This document shows positions 44,990 through 55,634 of a stretch of 64,000 bases of DNA, in pieces. The position numbers were made by a program, and so were the translations under genes. The stretch comes from Trichormus sp. M33_DOE_039 (GTDB lineage: Bacteria; Cyanobacteriota; Cyanobacteriia; Cyanobacteriales; Nostocaceae): assembly GCA_015296085.1 (NCBI GenBank), contig DVDT01000073.1:1-64000 (forward strand), read 5' to 3'. Under the pieces are notes generated by a model that was not told the origin of the DNA, searched no databases, and was given only the letters and a program-made list of their open reading frames with translations. Each line of letters begins with the position of its first letter. Position 1 is the first letter of the stretch.

Positions 44990-45626
44990 AGGTTTTTTCC
45001 CCTTTTTCATAGCGGCGACGATAGAGCAATTCTAACTGTCCACCATACTCTTGAAACAAAGCCATCTGCCGAGTATAAAGTCCCCGAAAAGAATTCGCGA
45101 AAAATAGTGTAAAGATAGCAACAATTAATCCGGCAGCTGTTGATACTAAAGCTTCACTGATCCCTGCAGTCACACCTGCGGTTTTTGTCCCACCAACATC
45201 ACCAATATCCAAAGAAGCAAAAGAAGTAATCAAACCTAAAACTGTACCCAGTAAACCTAACAGTGGTGCTAAACCGATAATCGTATCAAAAATATTTTGA
45301 AAGCGTTTGAGGATTGGAATCTCCGCCTGCGCCTCACTTTCCAAAGCCAAACGAAACTCCTCCGGCGTTGGTTCCTCCAACTCCAATGCTGCCAAAAACA
45401 CCCTAGCTAGAGGTAAATCTGCATTTTGTCGGAGTAGATCAATCGCACCCACTACATTGTCTAAGCGATAGAGTTTTAATACTTCTTTGACGACACGACC
45501 TTGACGGTTATTGAGTTTCAGCCAAAATCGCACACGTTCAATAATCAATGCTACTGCCAAGATTGAAAAGCCCAATAGCGGCCACATCACTACGCCGCCA
45601 GCCACAAACAGATTCTTAATTCCCAT
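44973..45626 (-). CDS. exbB: ExbB/MotA-TolQ-type proton channel protein
   Basis: The ATG at 45626 with GAGG six bases upstream gives 217 residues starting MGIKNLFVAGGVVMWPLLG; an in-frame ATG at 45668 lacks a ribosome site. Three membrane helices are seen, with the family blocks FDTIIGLAPLLGLLGTVLGL and AGISEALVSTAAGLIVAI. It is the only ExbB in the window and so the candidate energiser for eight receptors. No tonB gene lies nearby. Confidence 0.92.
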   Translation of the reverse strand: MGIKNLFVAGGVVMWPLLGFSILAVALIIERVRFWLKLNNRQGRVVKEVLKLYRLDNVVGAIDLLRQNADLPLARVFLAALELEEPTPEEFRLALESEAQAEIPILKRFQNIFDTIIGLAPLLGLLGTVLGLITSFASLDIGDVGGTKTAGVTAGISEALVSTAAGLIVAIFTLFFANSFRGLYTRQMALFQEYGGQLELLYRRRYEKGEKTYASAR

Positions 45627-46273
45627 GCCAAGCCTCGTAACGCCAACAACAGAAAAACTACATAGCATCGTCAGATAAATTGAGAGTTATTGTCAAGATA
45701 TTTTCCAGAACTTTGCTAAACTTATGCAATTAGGCTGATAGCATTTCTCTAGAAAAAATCGCTATAAAACTCTATTATGCAAGGCTTTAGGCATTAAATA
45801 CAGTTAAGAGCTTGACTAAATAATCACTTGATATTTCTAACTAAGCATCTTACTATGTCTAAGTTAGTAATATTAAATTGCAATAAATTATGACCTTTTT
45901 ATGACCTTTTCGGGCATAGCTGTGGAGCCGAGTTCTAAAGAAACTAAGGCTCTCAGGTATTTTCTGATGTGAAGTCTAGTGGGTTCGATAAAGTTGCATA
46001 TGGAGGATGCGATATGAGCCTAAAGTTACGCAATCATCACCCCAATCACAACCAACAGCAACTTGACGACTGCGACAGATTCCAGAACGAAGGACTCGGC
46101 TGATAATGCTAGCAGCTTCAGGAGTGCCTTGTATCGTTCTCCTCAACAATCTCCTACTCAACCTGTATCAGAATGCTCCCACCCATACTAAGAATAAAAA
46201 TTAATAATTTTGTGGATAGAAAATAATGGTTGGCTAAACCTGAATCATCTGTTCCCTCTTTACCAACAAAAGA
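45627..46273. other. Divergent region between exbBD and the FecCD-E importer
   Basis: This 647-bp gap should contain the promoters for both transcription units. It is AT-rich at 45690-45900. A short plus-strand frame at 46014-46103 has a good ribosome site. No operator of the ACGGA or TATCC class was found on either strand, so the shared importer and motor are probably controlled differently from the receptors, for example by Fur. Confidence 0.4.
46014..46103 (+). CDS. Possible 29-residue His/Asn-rich peptide
   Basis: GGAGG stands nine bases before an ATG at 46014 that opens MSLKLRNHHPNHNQQQLDD..., ending after 29 residues with TGA. The His-rich stretch could bind metal. It lies 170 bp upstream of the first permease gene. 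Its shortness makes it uncertain. Confidence 0.25.
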   Translation: MSLKLRNHHPNHNQQQLDDCDRFQNEGLG

Positions 46274-47305
46274 ATGACAAGAGCAACTACAGCATCACCT
46301 AGAAACTGGAAAATACCCCAAATCTCACCATTAGCAGGCCTCATTTTGGGAATAATGATCCTGTTAATTTGCTTAGTGTACAGTGTCACTTTAGGGGCAG
46401 CAGAAATACCTTTAAATAAGATTCTAGAATCTTTCATCCTATTTGATGGTTCTTATGAACATTTAGTGATTCAGACGGTGAGATTACCGCGATCGCTCGT
46501 TGCACTGCTGGTAGGATCATCTTTGGCAGTTGCCGGTGCATTAATGCAAGGTTTGACACGCAACCCCTTAGCAGATCCAGGTATTTTGGGTATTGAGTCA
46601 GGAGCAGCATTGGCTGTAGTTACCACAATTTTTGTGTTTGGTAGCTCCTCTTTGAGTGTTTTAACGATTGTGGCCTTTTTGGGTGCAGGGGCGACAGCAA
46701 TGTTAGTCTACCTCCTGGGTTCTCTAGGAAAGGGAGGAGCTACCCCACTGAATCTGACAGTCGCAGGTGCAGCTTTGACGGCTCTGATTTCTTCCCTCAC
46801 CACAGCTATTCTCATCGTCAGTCAACGCACCTTAGAAGAAATTAGATTTTGGTTAGCAGGTTCTTTGGCTGGACGAGATTTTGACATCTTATTATCAGCC
46901 TTACCTTTCGTCGTTATTGGTTTAGTAATTGCTTTTGTCCTGGGTAGACAAATTACAACCATGAGTCTGGGTGAAGATGTGGCTAAAGGTTTAGGTCAAG
47001 AGACTGCTTGGGTCAAAATCACTACAGCTATCAGCGTAGTTTTACTAGCGGGAAGTTCCGTATCTCTAGCCGGGCCAATCGGCTTTATTGGCTTAGTCGT
47101 TCCCCATATGGTGAGATTTTTTATCAAAGCTGACTACCGTTGGATTTTGCCATACTCCGCAGTAGTCGGTGCAACTTTACTGTTAGTTGCAGATGTGGCA
47201 GCGCGTGTCCTCCTCAAACCCCAGGAATTACCCGTGGGAGTCATGACAGCCTTAGTTGGCGCACCCTTTTTTGTCTACTTGGCTAAATCAAAGGTAAAAA
47301 AATGA
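46274..47305 (+). CDS. Ferri-siderophore ABC importer permease 1 (FecCD family)
   Basis: The 343-residue protein is a FecCD/BtuC-type permease with about ten membrane helices. Family markers are [57 protein letters not shown] and the C-terminal GAPFFVYL. It should form a heterodimer with the next gene product and import iron complexes delivered by any of the eight binding proteins. Its TGA overlaps the ATG of the second permease, indicating coupled translation. Confidence 0.93.
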   Translation: MTRATTASPRNWKIPQISPLAGLILGIMILLICLVYSVTLGAAEIPLNKILESFILFDGSYEHLVIQTVRLPRSLVALLVGSSLAVAGALMQGLTRNPLADPGILGIESGAALAVVTTIFVFGSSSLSVLTIVAFLGAGATAMLVYLLGSLGKGGATPLNLTVAGAALTALISSLTTAILIVSQRTLEEIRFWLAGSLAGRDFDILLSALPFVVIGLVIAFVLGRQITTMSLGEDVAKGLGQETAWVKITTAISVVLLAGSSVSLAGPIGFIGLVVPHMVRFFIKADYRWILPYSAVVGATLLLVADVAARVLLKPQELPVGVMTALVGAPFFVYLAKSKVKK

Positions 47306-48342
47306 AGTTGGATTGGCTTGTTATCCGTTCCGAAACGATATCTTTGCGGATTGACCCCCGTGTACCACCAATGCTCTTATGTTTGGCAGTGGCAGTTTTG
47401 GTGGCGATGGTGATGAATTTAGGACGGGGTGAATATCCGATTTCTCCCTTAGATATCGTCAAAACTGTCTTGGGCATAGATACAGGCAACCCAGATCACG
47501 CTTTTGTAATTTATAACCTGCGTCTACCCCGTACCCTGGTAGCCGTCATGGTGGGTATGGCATTGGCCGTTTCTGGGACTATCTTTCAAGGCATCACACG
47601 TAACCCATTAGCTGATCCCGGTATTATTGGCATCAATGCGGGAGCAAGTCTAGCAGCCGTTTCCGTCATTGTCTTATTTCCATCAACACCCATTTACACT
47701 TTGCCTTTATCAGCATTTTTGGGTGCTTTATTGATGGCTGGTTTAATTTACTCCTTGGCTTGGAATAATGGTAGTTCCCCCGTTTTGTTTATTTTAATGG
47801 GCGTAGGATTGTCTGCGATCGCTGGAGCTTTTACCAGTTTATTAATTACCTTTGGCGATATTTATAGCGTCAGCGATGCCTTGGTATGGTTAGCTGGTAG
47901 TGTCTACGGACGCACCTGGGAACAAGTCTTTTCCTTCTTACCTTGGTTAATCGTTTTTGTACCAATGGCGTTGATATTAGCCAGACATTTAAACATTTTA
48001 AATTTGGGAGATGATGTTGCTAAAGGTTTAGGTACTCGCGTGGAATGGCAACGGGGTTTACTGGTGCTAGTCGGTGTCGCCTTAGCAGGTGCAGGAGTCG
48101 CCACAGCAGGCATGATTGGTTTTGTAGGATTAATTGCACCCCACTTAGGAAGACAGTTAGTAGGGACAAATCATGAAGGATTGCTCCCTACCTCTGCATT
48201 GTTGGGAGGAATGATTGTTGTAGTGGCAGATTTACTAGGAAGAACCCTCTTTGCACCTATCGAAATTCCTTGTGGGGTAGTGACTGCTGCTGTCGGCGCG
48301 CCTTATTTTCTCTATTTGTTAATTCGTAATCGCAAAAAATAG
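47302..48342 (+). CDS. Ferri-siderophore ABC importer permease 2 (FecCD family)
   Basis: The 346-residue protein shows the same family blocks as the first permease ([66 protein letters not shown]). The two are only moderately alike, as expected for a heterodimeric channel. It overlaps the upstream gene by four bases and is followed by the ATPase. Confidence 0.93.
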   Translation: MKLDWLVIRSETISLRIDPRVPPMLLCLAVAVLVAMVMNLGRGEYPISPLDIVKTVLGIDTGNPDHAFVIYNLRLPRTLVAVMVGMALAVSGTIFQGITRNPLADPGIIGINAGASLAAVSVIVLFPSTPIYTLPLSAFLGALLMAGLIYSLAWNNGSSPVLFILMGVGLSAIAGAFTSLLITFGDIYSVSDALVWLAGSVYGRTWEQVFSFLPWLIVFVPMALILARHLNILNLGDDVAKGLGTRVEWQRGLLVLVGVALAGAGVATAGMIGFVGLIAPHLGRQLVGTNHEGLLPTSALLGGMIVVVADLLGRTLFAPIEIPCGVVTAAVGAPYFLYLLIRNRKK

Positions 48343-48396
48343 TTTTGGGGATTGGGGATTGAGGATTGGGAAAAAACGAGTTTTTATGAATTTAAA

Positions 48397-49227
48397 ATGG
48401 TAACAAATATGAAAGGATTATCAACGAAAGGTTTATCTTTAGCTTATGATGGTGCGCCAATTATCCATGACCTTAATTTAGCAATTCCTACTGGAAAAGT
48501 TAGTGCTTTAGTGGGTGCAAATGGTTGTGGTAAATCAACTTTATTACGAGGTTTAGCCAGATTACTCAAACCCTATGGCGGTACAGTATATCTGGATGGA
48601 CAATCTATTTTTAATCTTTCCACTAAGGAAGTAGCACAGCAATTAGGGATTTTACCTCAAAGTCCAGTTGCGCCAGAAGGATTAACAGTCAGAGACTTAG
48701 TAGCACAAGGACGTTATCCCTATCAAAATTGGTTGCAGCAGTGGTCACAAAAAGATGAAAGAATTGTCCAACAGGCATTAGAGATTACAGATTTGTTAAC
48801 TTTGTCCGATAGATCCTTAGATACTTTATCTGGTGGACAAAGACAACGTGCTTGGATAGCAATGGCACTAGCACAAGATACAGATATATTACTGTTAGAT
48901 GAACCAACTACTTTTTTAGATTTGGCACATCAAATAGAAGTTTTAGATTTGTTATATGAATTGAACCAACATCAATCAAGAACTATTGTCATGGTACTGC
49001 ATGATTTAAATCAGGCTTGTCGTTATGCCGATTATTTGGTTGCAGTCAAACAAGGCAGAATTTTTACGGCTGGAGAACCAAAACAGGTGATGACTGAGGA
49101 AATGGTTAAAGAGGTTTTTGGTTTAGAATGTCGTATTGTTGCTGACCCAGTTGTAGGAACACCGATGTGTGTACCAATAGGACGCAAGGGAGAAAAGCAA
49201 TTGCAAGCAAATTCTTCTAATTTTTAG
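48397..49227 (+). CDS. Ferri-siderophore ABC importer ATPase (FecE/FhuC type)
   Basis: The ATG at 48397 ([12 protein letters not shown]) or 48409 gives about 275 residues; an upstream TTG frame at 48352 would read through a GGGGATT repeat and is not likely. Walker [13 protein letters not shown]-loop [10 protein letters not shown], signature [17 protein letters not shown], Walker [15 protein letters not shown] and switch His VLHDLNQ are all intact. It drives the two-permease importer and completes the only Fec-type import complex in the window. Confidence 0.93.
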   Translation: MVTNMKGLSTKGLSLAYDGAPIIHDLNLAIPTGKVSALVGANGCGKSTLLRGLARLLKPYGGTVYLDGQSIFNLSTKEVAQQLGILPQSPVAPEGLTVRDLVAQGRYPYQNWLQQWSQKDERIVQQALEITDLLTLSDRSLDTLSGGQRQRAWIAMALAQDTDILLLDEPTTFLDLAHQIEVLDLLYELNQHQSRTIVMVLHDLNQACRYADYLVAVKQGRIFTAGEPKQVMTEEMVKEVFGLECRIVADPVVGTPMCVPIGRKGEKQLQANSSNF

Positions 49228-49583
49228 TAGATAGATAGAAAATTTTAGTAATTAATTTTTGAAAAATCCTACTCAAAAATGTTGAAAATTCTGACGAAAG
49301 AACAATACGATGAATGCGAACAGCCTAAAAATTTAGGTTCTTCCAGACTAGATAAACTGAGTTCGGGGTAAGAGGTTAATTCTATTTTAGTTATTGCGTA
49401 TCATCTGATTCACTGAATTGGCTGATTCCTAATTGGTCTATTCACTCACAAGTCCTTGCTCTTTAGTGGCTGTTTTCATCACAGCAACATACTTTCCTGC
49501 TTACTTTCCATTCCACCTCTCTTTCAAGCTAGTGTCAGCGATCGCCATCTCTTGTCTAAAAATTTGAGATAATCGAAGATTGC
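49228..49583. other. Convergent intergenic region
   Basis: Between the importer ATPase (plus) and the cassette 6 binding protein (minus) lie 356 bp with a HIP1 octamer near 49539. I see no gene, clear hairpin or operator here. Confidence 0.4.
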
Positions 49584-50576
49584 CTAAGGTGTGTTGACCA
49601 GGTATTTAAACAAATCATCAATTACAGCCTCAGCAGCCAGCAAAGTCCCTCCTAACCATGTAGTATCATCCACAAAGTAGACATGGTTATGTTGTACGGC
49701 TCGCAGTTTTTGCCATAGCGGTTTTGCTTGAATTGTTTTGAGTAATTCCTTTTTATCTATATCTCCAGTCATCACAAATAAAATATCCCCATCTATTTGG
49801 GCTAAATTTTCTTCGGAAATATTCTCAATTCTGCCAAAATTTGAATTCACATCTTGGGCTTTGGGGCGTTGTAATCCCACATCATTTAAAATCCAGCCGT
49901 CAAAGGAGTTTTTTACATAACTAATTATTCCATCTTTACCTATGTATGCAACAGCAACTTCTTGATTTTGATAACGGCTACCTAAAGCAATCTTCAATTT
50001 TTTAATTCGCTGATAATATTGTTCCCAAGCTGCTTGTGCGACTTCTTCTTTACCCAGGATTTGAGCGACGAAATTAAAGTGTTCTTGCCAAGATTTTTGC
50101 AGATTTTGCCAGTCACCTAAGACGGTAGGTGCAATTTTTGACAATAGAGGATAAATTTCTTTAACCGGTTCCCAACCCACGATTAAATCGGGTTTAAGTA
50201 TCAATATTTTTTCTAAATTTGGTTGAAGTTGACTGCCTACTGGTTTGATTCCTGCTGTTCTATTTTTTAAATATTTAGGAAATAAATAATCTGGCGAAAC
50301 ATCTGCCGCAAGATACATAGTACTTGCAATTGGTTTTACATCAAGAGTTAGTGCATTACCTAATGTGAATTGAGATATGCTCACAATTCGTTGGGGATGA
50401 TGAGGAATACAAGTTTTTCCCATTGCGTGTTGAACTATTCGACAGTTCACAGAGGGCAAAGAAACACTAAGGCTAGGTACAGTATGAGTAAATCTATTGC
50501 TACAGGATTTTATTAGCAGAATATTTAGACTAATAATTAAAAATAGGATGATTGCAGTGTTAATCTTCTTGGGCAT
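49584..50576 (-). CDS. Cassette 6 periplasmic ferri-siderophore binding lipoprotein (FecB/FhuD type)
   Basis: The 330-residue protein has a lipobox LIKSC near residue 25 and the segments CRIVQHAMGKTCIPHHPQRI, NLEKILILKPDLIVGWEP and VQHNHVYFVDDTTW. It shares the C-lobe DVGLQRPKAQ segment with cassette 7 (DVGLQRPKSQ), so these two probably handle related ligands. It follows the cassette 6 receptor by 70 bp. Confidence 0.9.
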   Translation of the reverse strand: MPKKINTAIILFLIISLNILLIKSCSNRFTHTVPSLSVSLPSVNCRIVQHAMGKTCIPHHPQRIVSISQFTLGNALTLDVKPIASTMYLAADVSPDYLFPKYLKNRTAGIKPVGSQLQPNLEKILILKPDLIVGWEPVKEIYPLLSKIAPTVLGDWQNLQKSWQEHFNFVAQILGKEEVAQAAWEQYYQRIKKLKIALGSRYQNQEVAVAYIGKDGIISYVKNSFDGWILNDVGLQRPKAQDVNSNFGRIENISEENLAQIDGDILFVMTGDIDKKELLKTIQAKPLWQKLRAVQHNHVYFVDDTTWLGGTLLAAEAVIDDLFKYLVNTP

Positions 50577-50646
50577 TGGAAAAACATTTATTGATAAATC
50601 CCTTCCAGTAAATTGAGAAGGGATTGAGGGAATTTTTTTGCTGTAA

Positions 50647-53229
50647 TTAAAACTGAAAAGAAACAGTTCCTTGGACTACAAATGGCTCACCAGGGTATAC
50701 ATTTGCTCTGTTTAATGCAGAATCAAAATAATCAACATCGAATAGGTTCTTGAAATTGAGGGCGGCACGGAATCTTTCTCGCTTGTAAAAAATGGTAGCA
50801 TCAGTACGCACATAGCTGGGTAATTCAAAGGTATTTGGTAAAGTTCCTTGGCGATCGCTAACATAAAATAGTCCTAAACCAAAACCTAATCCTTGCAAAC
50901 TACCAGATGAGATTTCGTAGGTTGTCCAGAGGCTAGCAGAGTGTTGTGGTACATTATTCAAGCGATCGCCAACTGGCAAGTCGTTGTCTTTTGTAACTAT
51001 GGCATCGGTTAAACCATAGCTAGCAATTATGTTCCAACCGGGTAAGATTTCACCGGATATGTCAAATTCAATACCTCTACTCCGTTGTTCGCCTACCTGA
51101 ATCGAAAAGTCTGGATCTCTGGGGTCGGTAGTAGCTACGTTAGAACGGGTCAATTCAAAGAAGGCGAGGGTTGCAGAAAGTCTGTCAGTCAAATCTGCTT
51201 TGATCCCGACTTCGTACTGAGTCCCCCGTTCTGGCTGAAACAATTCACCATCCAAGCTTCTACCAGTCGATGGCAGAAATGAACGGCTGTAGCTAGCGTA
51301 AAGTGAAATTGGTTTAATTGGTTGATAAACAATCCCTACTCGTGGACTGAAAGCTTCTTGTTGTTGCGACTCTTTACTGCCACTCACCAGCAGATCCTCA
51401 CTAGTCTGCTGTACGATATCAAAGCGACCTCCCAGCACCAGCTTCAAGTTTTCAGCTAGAGTCACTTGATCCTGAATATAAAATCCATATAAGTTAGTAG
51501 AACTATCAAACTCGAATGGATTCCCTGGCTTGACAATTGGTTGATTGTAAATTGGGTTGAACACATCGATAGATGGAGCAAAACCATCATCAGGATATCT
51601 GTCTTGGTTAACCTGTCTAAAGTAGTTAAACCCGATGACTAATTGATGATTAATACTACCTGTGGTAAAGTTACCCGCTGTGTAGGTATCAAAGTTAAAG
51701 TTACTGTAGTTACTCTCGCCTTCACTATAAATTCTGTTCAAGGTACGGTTATCTGCATCTAAACTTACTGGTAGTATCCAGTCCTTGCGCGTCCGACTGA
51801 ACCAGGTAGCCTTAAAAGCACTACGTAATTGCCAATCATCACTCAAACGATGTTCCAGGTCATAACCAACTCGAAATACACTGGAATTATCTGTGCTGAA
51901 TGGTTCAGAAAAGTTGCGATCGCGGCGAATTTCTCCCAAAGGATTCGGTAATACGCTACCGACAGCTGGTAAACCCATCTGACCCTGATCTTTAGGGCGA
52001 TCGATATATTCTGCTGCTAATGTGAGTTTAGTGCGATCGCTAATTAGCCAAGTCAGTGTGGGAGCAATGACATACTCTTGTGCATCATAGAAATCAACAA
52101 AGCTTTCCGTTGTCTGAGCAGAGGCATTCAAGCGATATAACAAGGTTTTATTGTCATTCAAAGGGCCTGAAAGGTCAATCGTACCACGGTAGAAATTGTA
52201 GCTACCAGCCGAAAATTCAACTGAATAGTAAGGTTCTGCAAGCGGTTTTTTGGTAACAAGGTTAACCACACCTCCCAGCGTCCCTTGTCCGTAGAGAACA
52301 GAGGCCGGCCCCTTCAGCACCTCAATCCTCTCGATAGTCGTAGTATTAAAACCAAGAGATGAATTGTTGGGGTCTCTTAACCCATCTGTGAGGATATCAT
52401 CATCCGACGCAAAACCTCGAATTAGAGGTATTGAAAAGAAACCCCTAGTTGATGAATTAACTCCCTGCGATACACCCGATACGTTTCTGAGTGCTTCGCG
52501 CAAGTTCGTTACCTGTTGATCCTCTAGCACTTGTCGAGGAACTACCTGAATTGATTGAGGAATATCGCGTAATGGCGTATCGGTTTTTGTAGCAGTAGTC
52601 ACATTCGGTACACGATAGCCATCTTGCTCTCCCGTTACCACTAATTCAATCGGATCATCTTGCTGTGCTGCTGATGCTTCTGGCGGTTGCTGTGTAGATG
52701 ATGCGGTTATTGCTACTCCAAAAATTAAACCTTGGTCACTATCAAATAACTCAACTTTTGGCTGACTTGCTTCACCTGTCACTATCAGTCGGATAGTATT
52801 TGTATCTACATTAGTTACAGTCAACACTGTAATTCCACTAGCTGGGTTTTCTTGGCGACATTCATCACCCGACGGTAACATCAACTGTGCATTAGGGATA
52901 TCTGCAATAAAGTTATTTCCCTCACTCCGAGTCACAGGTTGTAACTTATCTGAACCTGTAGTTTCTAAAATGACTTCTAGTTCCTGTTGGCTGGAATTCA
53001 GCTTGACTCCTGTTACCTTTACTACCTCTACATTGTTAGACTCTTGCGCTAACAATGTCGCCATACTAGTAGAGAATTTTTCTCTTTGGTTGAGTGTTAG
53101 TAGTTGTTCATCCCTTCTCACCCTGCTGACAAGTTTGATGAGAGTTTCTGCTTGTGCTGGTTCAACTAGAACTACAGTAAGGATCATCAACCAAAATCTT
53201 AAATCAAAAATAGGCGATCGCTTGACCAT
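50647..53229 (-). CDS. Cassette 6 TonB-dependent siderophore receptor with AMIN domain
   Basis: The ATG at 53229 has GAGGAG eight bases upstream and gives 860 residues; a GTG at 53250 is the longer option. Order: signal peptide ending PAQAET, AMIN domain (ELEVILETTGSDKLQP; a Cys in DECRQEN is unusual), short linker, TonB box PIELVVTGEQD, plug (RDIPQSIQVVPRQVLEDQQ, IRGFASD, IERIEVLKGPASVLYG, GGVVNLVTKK) and barrel ending VQGTVSFQF. The linker is the shortest of the eight. Confidence 0.93.
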   Translation of the reverse strand: MVKRSPIFDLRFWLMILTVVLVEPAQAETLIKLVSRVRRDEQLLTLNQREKFSTSMATLLAQESNNVEVVKVTGVKLNSSQQELEVILETTGSDKLQPVTRSEGNNFIADIPNAQLMLPSGDECRQENPASGITVLTVTNVDTNTIRLIVTGEASQPKVELFDSDQGLIFGVAITASSTQQPPEASAAQQDDPIELVVTGEQDGYRVPNVTTATKTDTPLRDIPQSIQVVPRQVLEDQQVTNLREALRNVSGVSQGVNSSTRGFFSIPLIRGFASDDDILTDGLRDPNNSSLGFNTTTIERIEVLKGPASVLYGQGTLGGVVNLVTKKPLAEPYYSVEFSAGSYNFYRGTIDLSGPLNDNKTLLYRLNASAQTTESFVDFYDAQEYVIAPTLTWLISDRTKLTLAAEYIDRPKDQGQMGLPAVGSVLPNPLGEIRRDRNFSEPFSTDNSSVFRVGYDLEHRLSDDWQLRSAFKATWFSRTRKDWILPVSLDADNRTLNRIYSEGESNYSNFNFDTYTAGNFTTGSINHQLVIGFNYFRQVNQDRYPDDGFAPSIDVFNPIYNQPIVKPGNPFEFDSSTNLYGFYIQDQVTLAENLKLVLGGRFDIVQQTSEDLLVSGSKESQQQEAFSPRVGIVYQPIKPISLYASYSRSFLPSTGRSLDGELFQPERGTQYEVGIKADLTDRLSATLAFFELTRSNVATTDPRDPDFSIQVGEQRSRGIEFDISGEILPGWNIIASYGLTDAIVTKDNDLPVGDRLNNVPQHSASLWTTYEISSGSLQGLGFGLGLFYVSDRQGTLPNTFELPSYVRTDATIFYKRERFRAALNFKNLFDVDYFDSALNRANVYPGEPFVVQGTVSFQF

Positions 53230-53318
53230 TCCCACACTCCTCATATACACCCAACTTATAGAAAATAGTTCTCAATTAGGTCGTATAACAGAGTCTAGGG
53301 ATTTTTCATCATCTGGTC

Positions 53319-53355
53319 TATCCGCAAAAGCAGCACAATTATCCACAAAAGGCGG
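53319..53355. promoter_or_regulatory. Twin operator before cassette 6 receptor (TATCC class)
   Basis: TATCCGCAAAAGC (53319) and TATCCACAAAAGGC (53340) are direct repeats 21 bp apart, 90 bp before the receptor ATG. They match the boxes of cassettes 7 and 8 in position and orientation. Confidence 0.7.
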
Positions 53356-53434
53356 TTTGTCAGCATTTCCCCAGAAAAACCAAGATCCATCCAGATTCCC
53401 AACTTTTTCAAAAAGTCGGTCGGGGATCTCAGAG

Positions 53435-54418
53435 TCACACCACGCCCTTAAGACAATCGCTGGGGGAAATCCCAAATTTACGTTTAAAATTTACAGAAAA
53501 CCGCCCTAAATGTGAATACCCCACCGCATTTGCTACTTCTGCTATACTCATCCCTCTTTCATATAAAAGTAGTCGTGCTTGTTCCATGCGATATTGATGC
53601 AAATATTGAAAAGTGCTAACACCAAAAACTTTTTGAAAACCCACTTTTAATTGATATTCGCTAATTCCCACTTTTGCTGCTAATTCCGACAATGAAGGTG
53701 GGTTGTCTAGATGGCGTTCTAAAATATTTTTTGCATGATATATTCGTTCAATAATATGTCGTTTTAAGGTCTTTTGATGATTAGAACTTATTTCCTCTAT
53801 CTTATCTTGTTGCAGCCGCAAAGCTATTAATTCCATCACCTTACTCTCTAAGTAAATCCTTTTAAATAAACCTTCAAAGGGACATTGTATAATTTGCTGT
53901 AATACTACCTGCATTTGAGTAGTAATTTTGCCAACTCCGACGTAATTTTCTTGGTCGAATTTACGGAATAAACGTTTTAATTCTGGAGTGATGGCATTAT
54001 CTTGAATATCAAGGAATGCCTTAAGTGAATCTGCTTCTATATGAATATCAATAGTTTTCATTGCTTGAGAATATTGTACTGATGCTTGTGCAGCCATCCC
54101 ACAACCAGATAAAGCGGTTTCACCAACACGAACTGAGCAATTTTCTAAACTACAGTTAAGATTACCCGCAAGAAAAAACGACAACTGCAAACAATGTTCA
54201 CGTTCTGGCAATTCCACAGTTACGGGTTCGCGCCATTGATATTCTGAGATTGTGAGAACAAGCCCTGTACGTAACTCTATATCTTGAAGATATCCCTCAG
54301 CGTATTCGTTGAGATATTGAGAGAAGCTTTCACAACAACCTTTCAAGTTAACCGTTTGACTTGATGCTACAGGTTGCAGTAAATTTGAGTAATCTTCAAG
54401 CGAAACTTTCATGCTCAT
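53435..54418 (-). CDS. Cassette 6 AraC-family (PchR-type) regulator
   Basis: The 327-residue protein starts MSMKVSLEDYSNLLQP. It contains QIIQCPFEGLFKRIYLESK, a first DNA-binding helix with VGISEYQLKVGFQKVFG and a second with AVGYSHLGRFSVNFKRKFG. These helices place it with cassettes 7 and 8, whose receptors carry TATCC-class boxes. The effector part has SFFLAGNLNCSLENCSV, unlike other cassettes. Confidence 0.9.
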   Translation of the reverse strand: MSMKVSLEDYSNLLQPVASSQTVNLKGCCESFSQYLNEYAEGYLQDIELRTGLVLTISEYQWREPVTVELPEREHCLQLSFFLAGNLNCSLENCSVRVGETALSGCGMAAQASVQYSQAMKTIDIHIEADSLKAFLDIQDNAITPELKRLFRKFDQENYVGVGKITTQMQVVLQQIIQCPFEGLFKRIYLESKVMELIALRLQQDKIEEISSNHQKTLKRHIIERIYHAKNILERHLDNPPSLSELAAKVGISEYQLKVGFQKVFGVSTFQYLHQYRMEQARLLLYERGMSIAEVANAVGYSHLGRFSVNFKRKFGISPSDCLKGVV

Positions 54419-54648
54419 GGAAGTTGAAGAACAGAAATGCTAACCTTTAACTAGGTTTTTTATTAAAAATAATTTGCAACAATTATATCATGATTTAGGT
54501 AGCATCCTCATTTTTTCAAACTACTCATACAGGATTAATCACTCCTCCGACAGTAAAAATTTCGCTCTTCTCAGAGGAGTAGGTTATGTGCGTAGGTGCA
54601 TTCGCGGATTGTCTCGTAGAGAGGCGGCCTGTCTGGATATCACGAGAA

Positions 54649-55626
54649 TTAAAGGTTATTGACGAGGTATTTCTCCAGGTCATCAAGTATGGCATTAATC
54701 GCAAAAATATCTGGACTATGCCAGTGCATCCCTACAAAATAAACTTTATTTTTTTGCAAAACTTTGAGTTTTGACCATAAAGGACTTTGTTTAAGCTTAT
54801 TTAACGTCTTTTTATCATCTTCTCTTTCCCAAGACACAAAGAAGAGAACATCACCATCAATATCAGACATCTTTTCTTTAGATATATTTTCTATATAGAA
54901 TAAATCTCCCCTTTGTGATTTGGGACGTTGTAGACCAACATCTTTCAAAACTGAGCCAGAGAAATGCTTTTCTCCATAAGACCAAATGCCAGATTCTGAA
55001 GCTGTATTGGCAATGGATACTTGAAGGGTATTGCGGCGATCGCCTAAAGCTTGCTTGATTTTTTCCACCCGTTGCCAATATTTATCTATCAATTGCTTAC
55101 TCACTTCTTCTTTGTCCAGAACTTTAGCCAGTTCCTTGAACGTATCTATCCAGGGAGGTGGAGGAAAGGGTGTATTGAGAACTACTGTCGGTGCAATGTA
55201 AGACAACTGCTTGTAAATTGCTGGCGATTGAGAAACGTTATAAGAATCATAAATAATGAGATCTGGTTTTAATCTCAAAATCTTTTCTAGATTCGGGTTA
55301 TTATAACTTCCTACAGATTCTACTCGCTCAACTTTACCTTGCAGATATTTTGGCATCGGAAAACCTGGAACAATAGTCGATGCAATTGGTCGGATACCTA
55401 ATGCCCAGGTATTTTCAAAACTATCAAGCGTTACTACCCGTTTGGGGTTGCGAGGAATGCAAGTGCTACCCATTATATGTTGCACGGTGCGGCAATTCTC
55501 AACAGGCTGTTTATAGCTAGTAATATTGGAATCGTGATTTGTCTTACAAGCCGAAACCAGTATTACTATTAAGACACCTAAAAGCAGTAGATATTTGAAG
55601 TGATGCCAAGAAATTCTTGTGAACAT
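54649..55626 (-). CDS. Cassette 7 periplasmic ferri-siderophore binding lipoprotein (FecB/FhuD type)
   Basis: The 325-residue protein has a lipobox LVSAC near residue 27 and the segments CRTVQHIMGSTCIPRNPKRV, NLEKILRLKPDLIIYDSY and LQKNKVYFVGMHW. The gene begins only eight bases after the cassette 7 receptor stop, the tightest spacing of the eight pairs. Confidence 0.9.
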   Translation of the reverse strand: MFTRISWHHFKYLLLLGVLIVILVSACKTNHDSNITSYKQPVENCRTVQHIMGSTCIPRNPKRVVTLDSFENTWALGIRPIASTIVPGFPMPKYLQGKVERVESVGSYNNPNLEKILRLKPDLIIYDSYNVSQSPAIYKQLSYIAPTVVLNTPFPPPPWIDTFKELAKVLDKEEVSKQLIDKYWQRVEKIKQALGDRRNTLQVSIANTASESGIWSYGEKHFSGSVLKDVGLQRPKSQRGDLFYIENISKEKMSDIDGDVLFFVSWEREDDKKTLNKLKQSPLWSKLKVLQKNKVYFVGMHWHSPDIFAINAILDDLEKYLVNNL

Positions 55627-55634
55627 CTAACAAC

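Noticed and set aside
45976-46161. Minus-strand 61-residue frame between exbB and the permease
   Set aside because: Arg-rich composition without motifs, no ribosome site, opposite to a better short frame; looks like chance.
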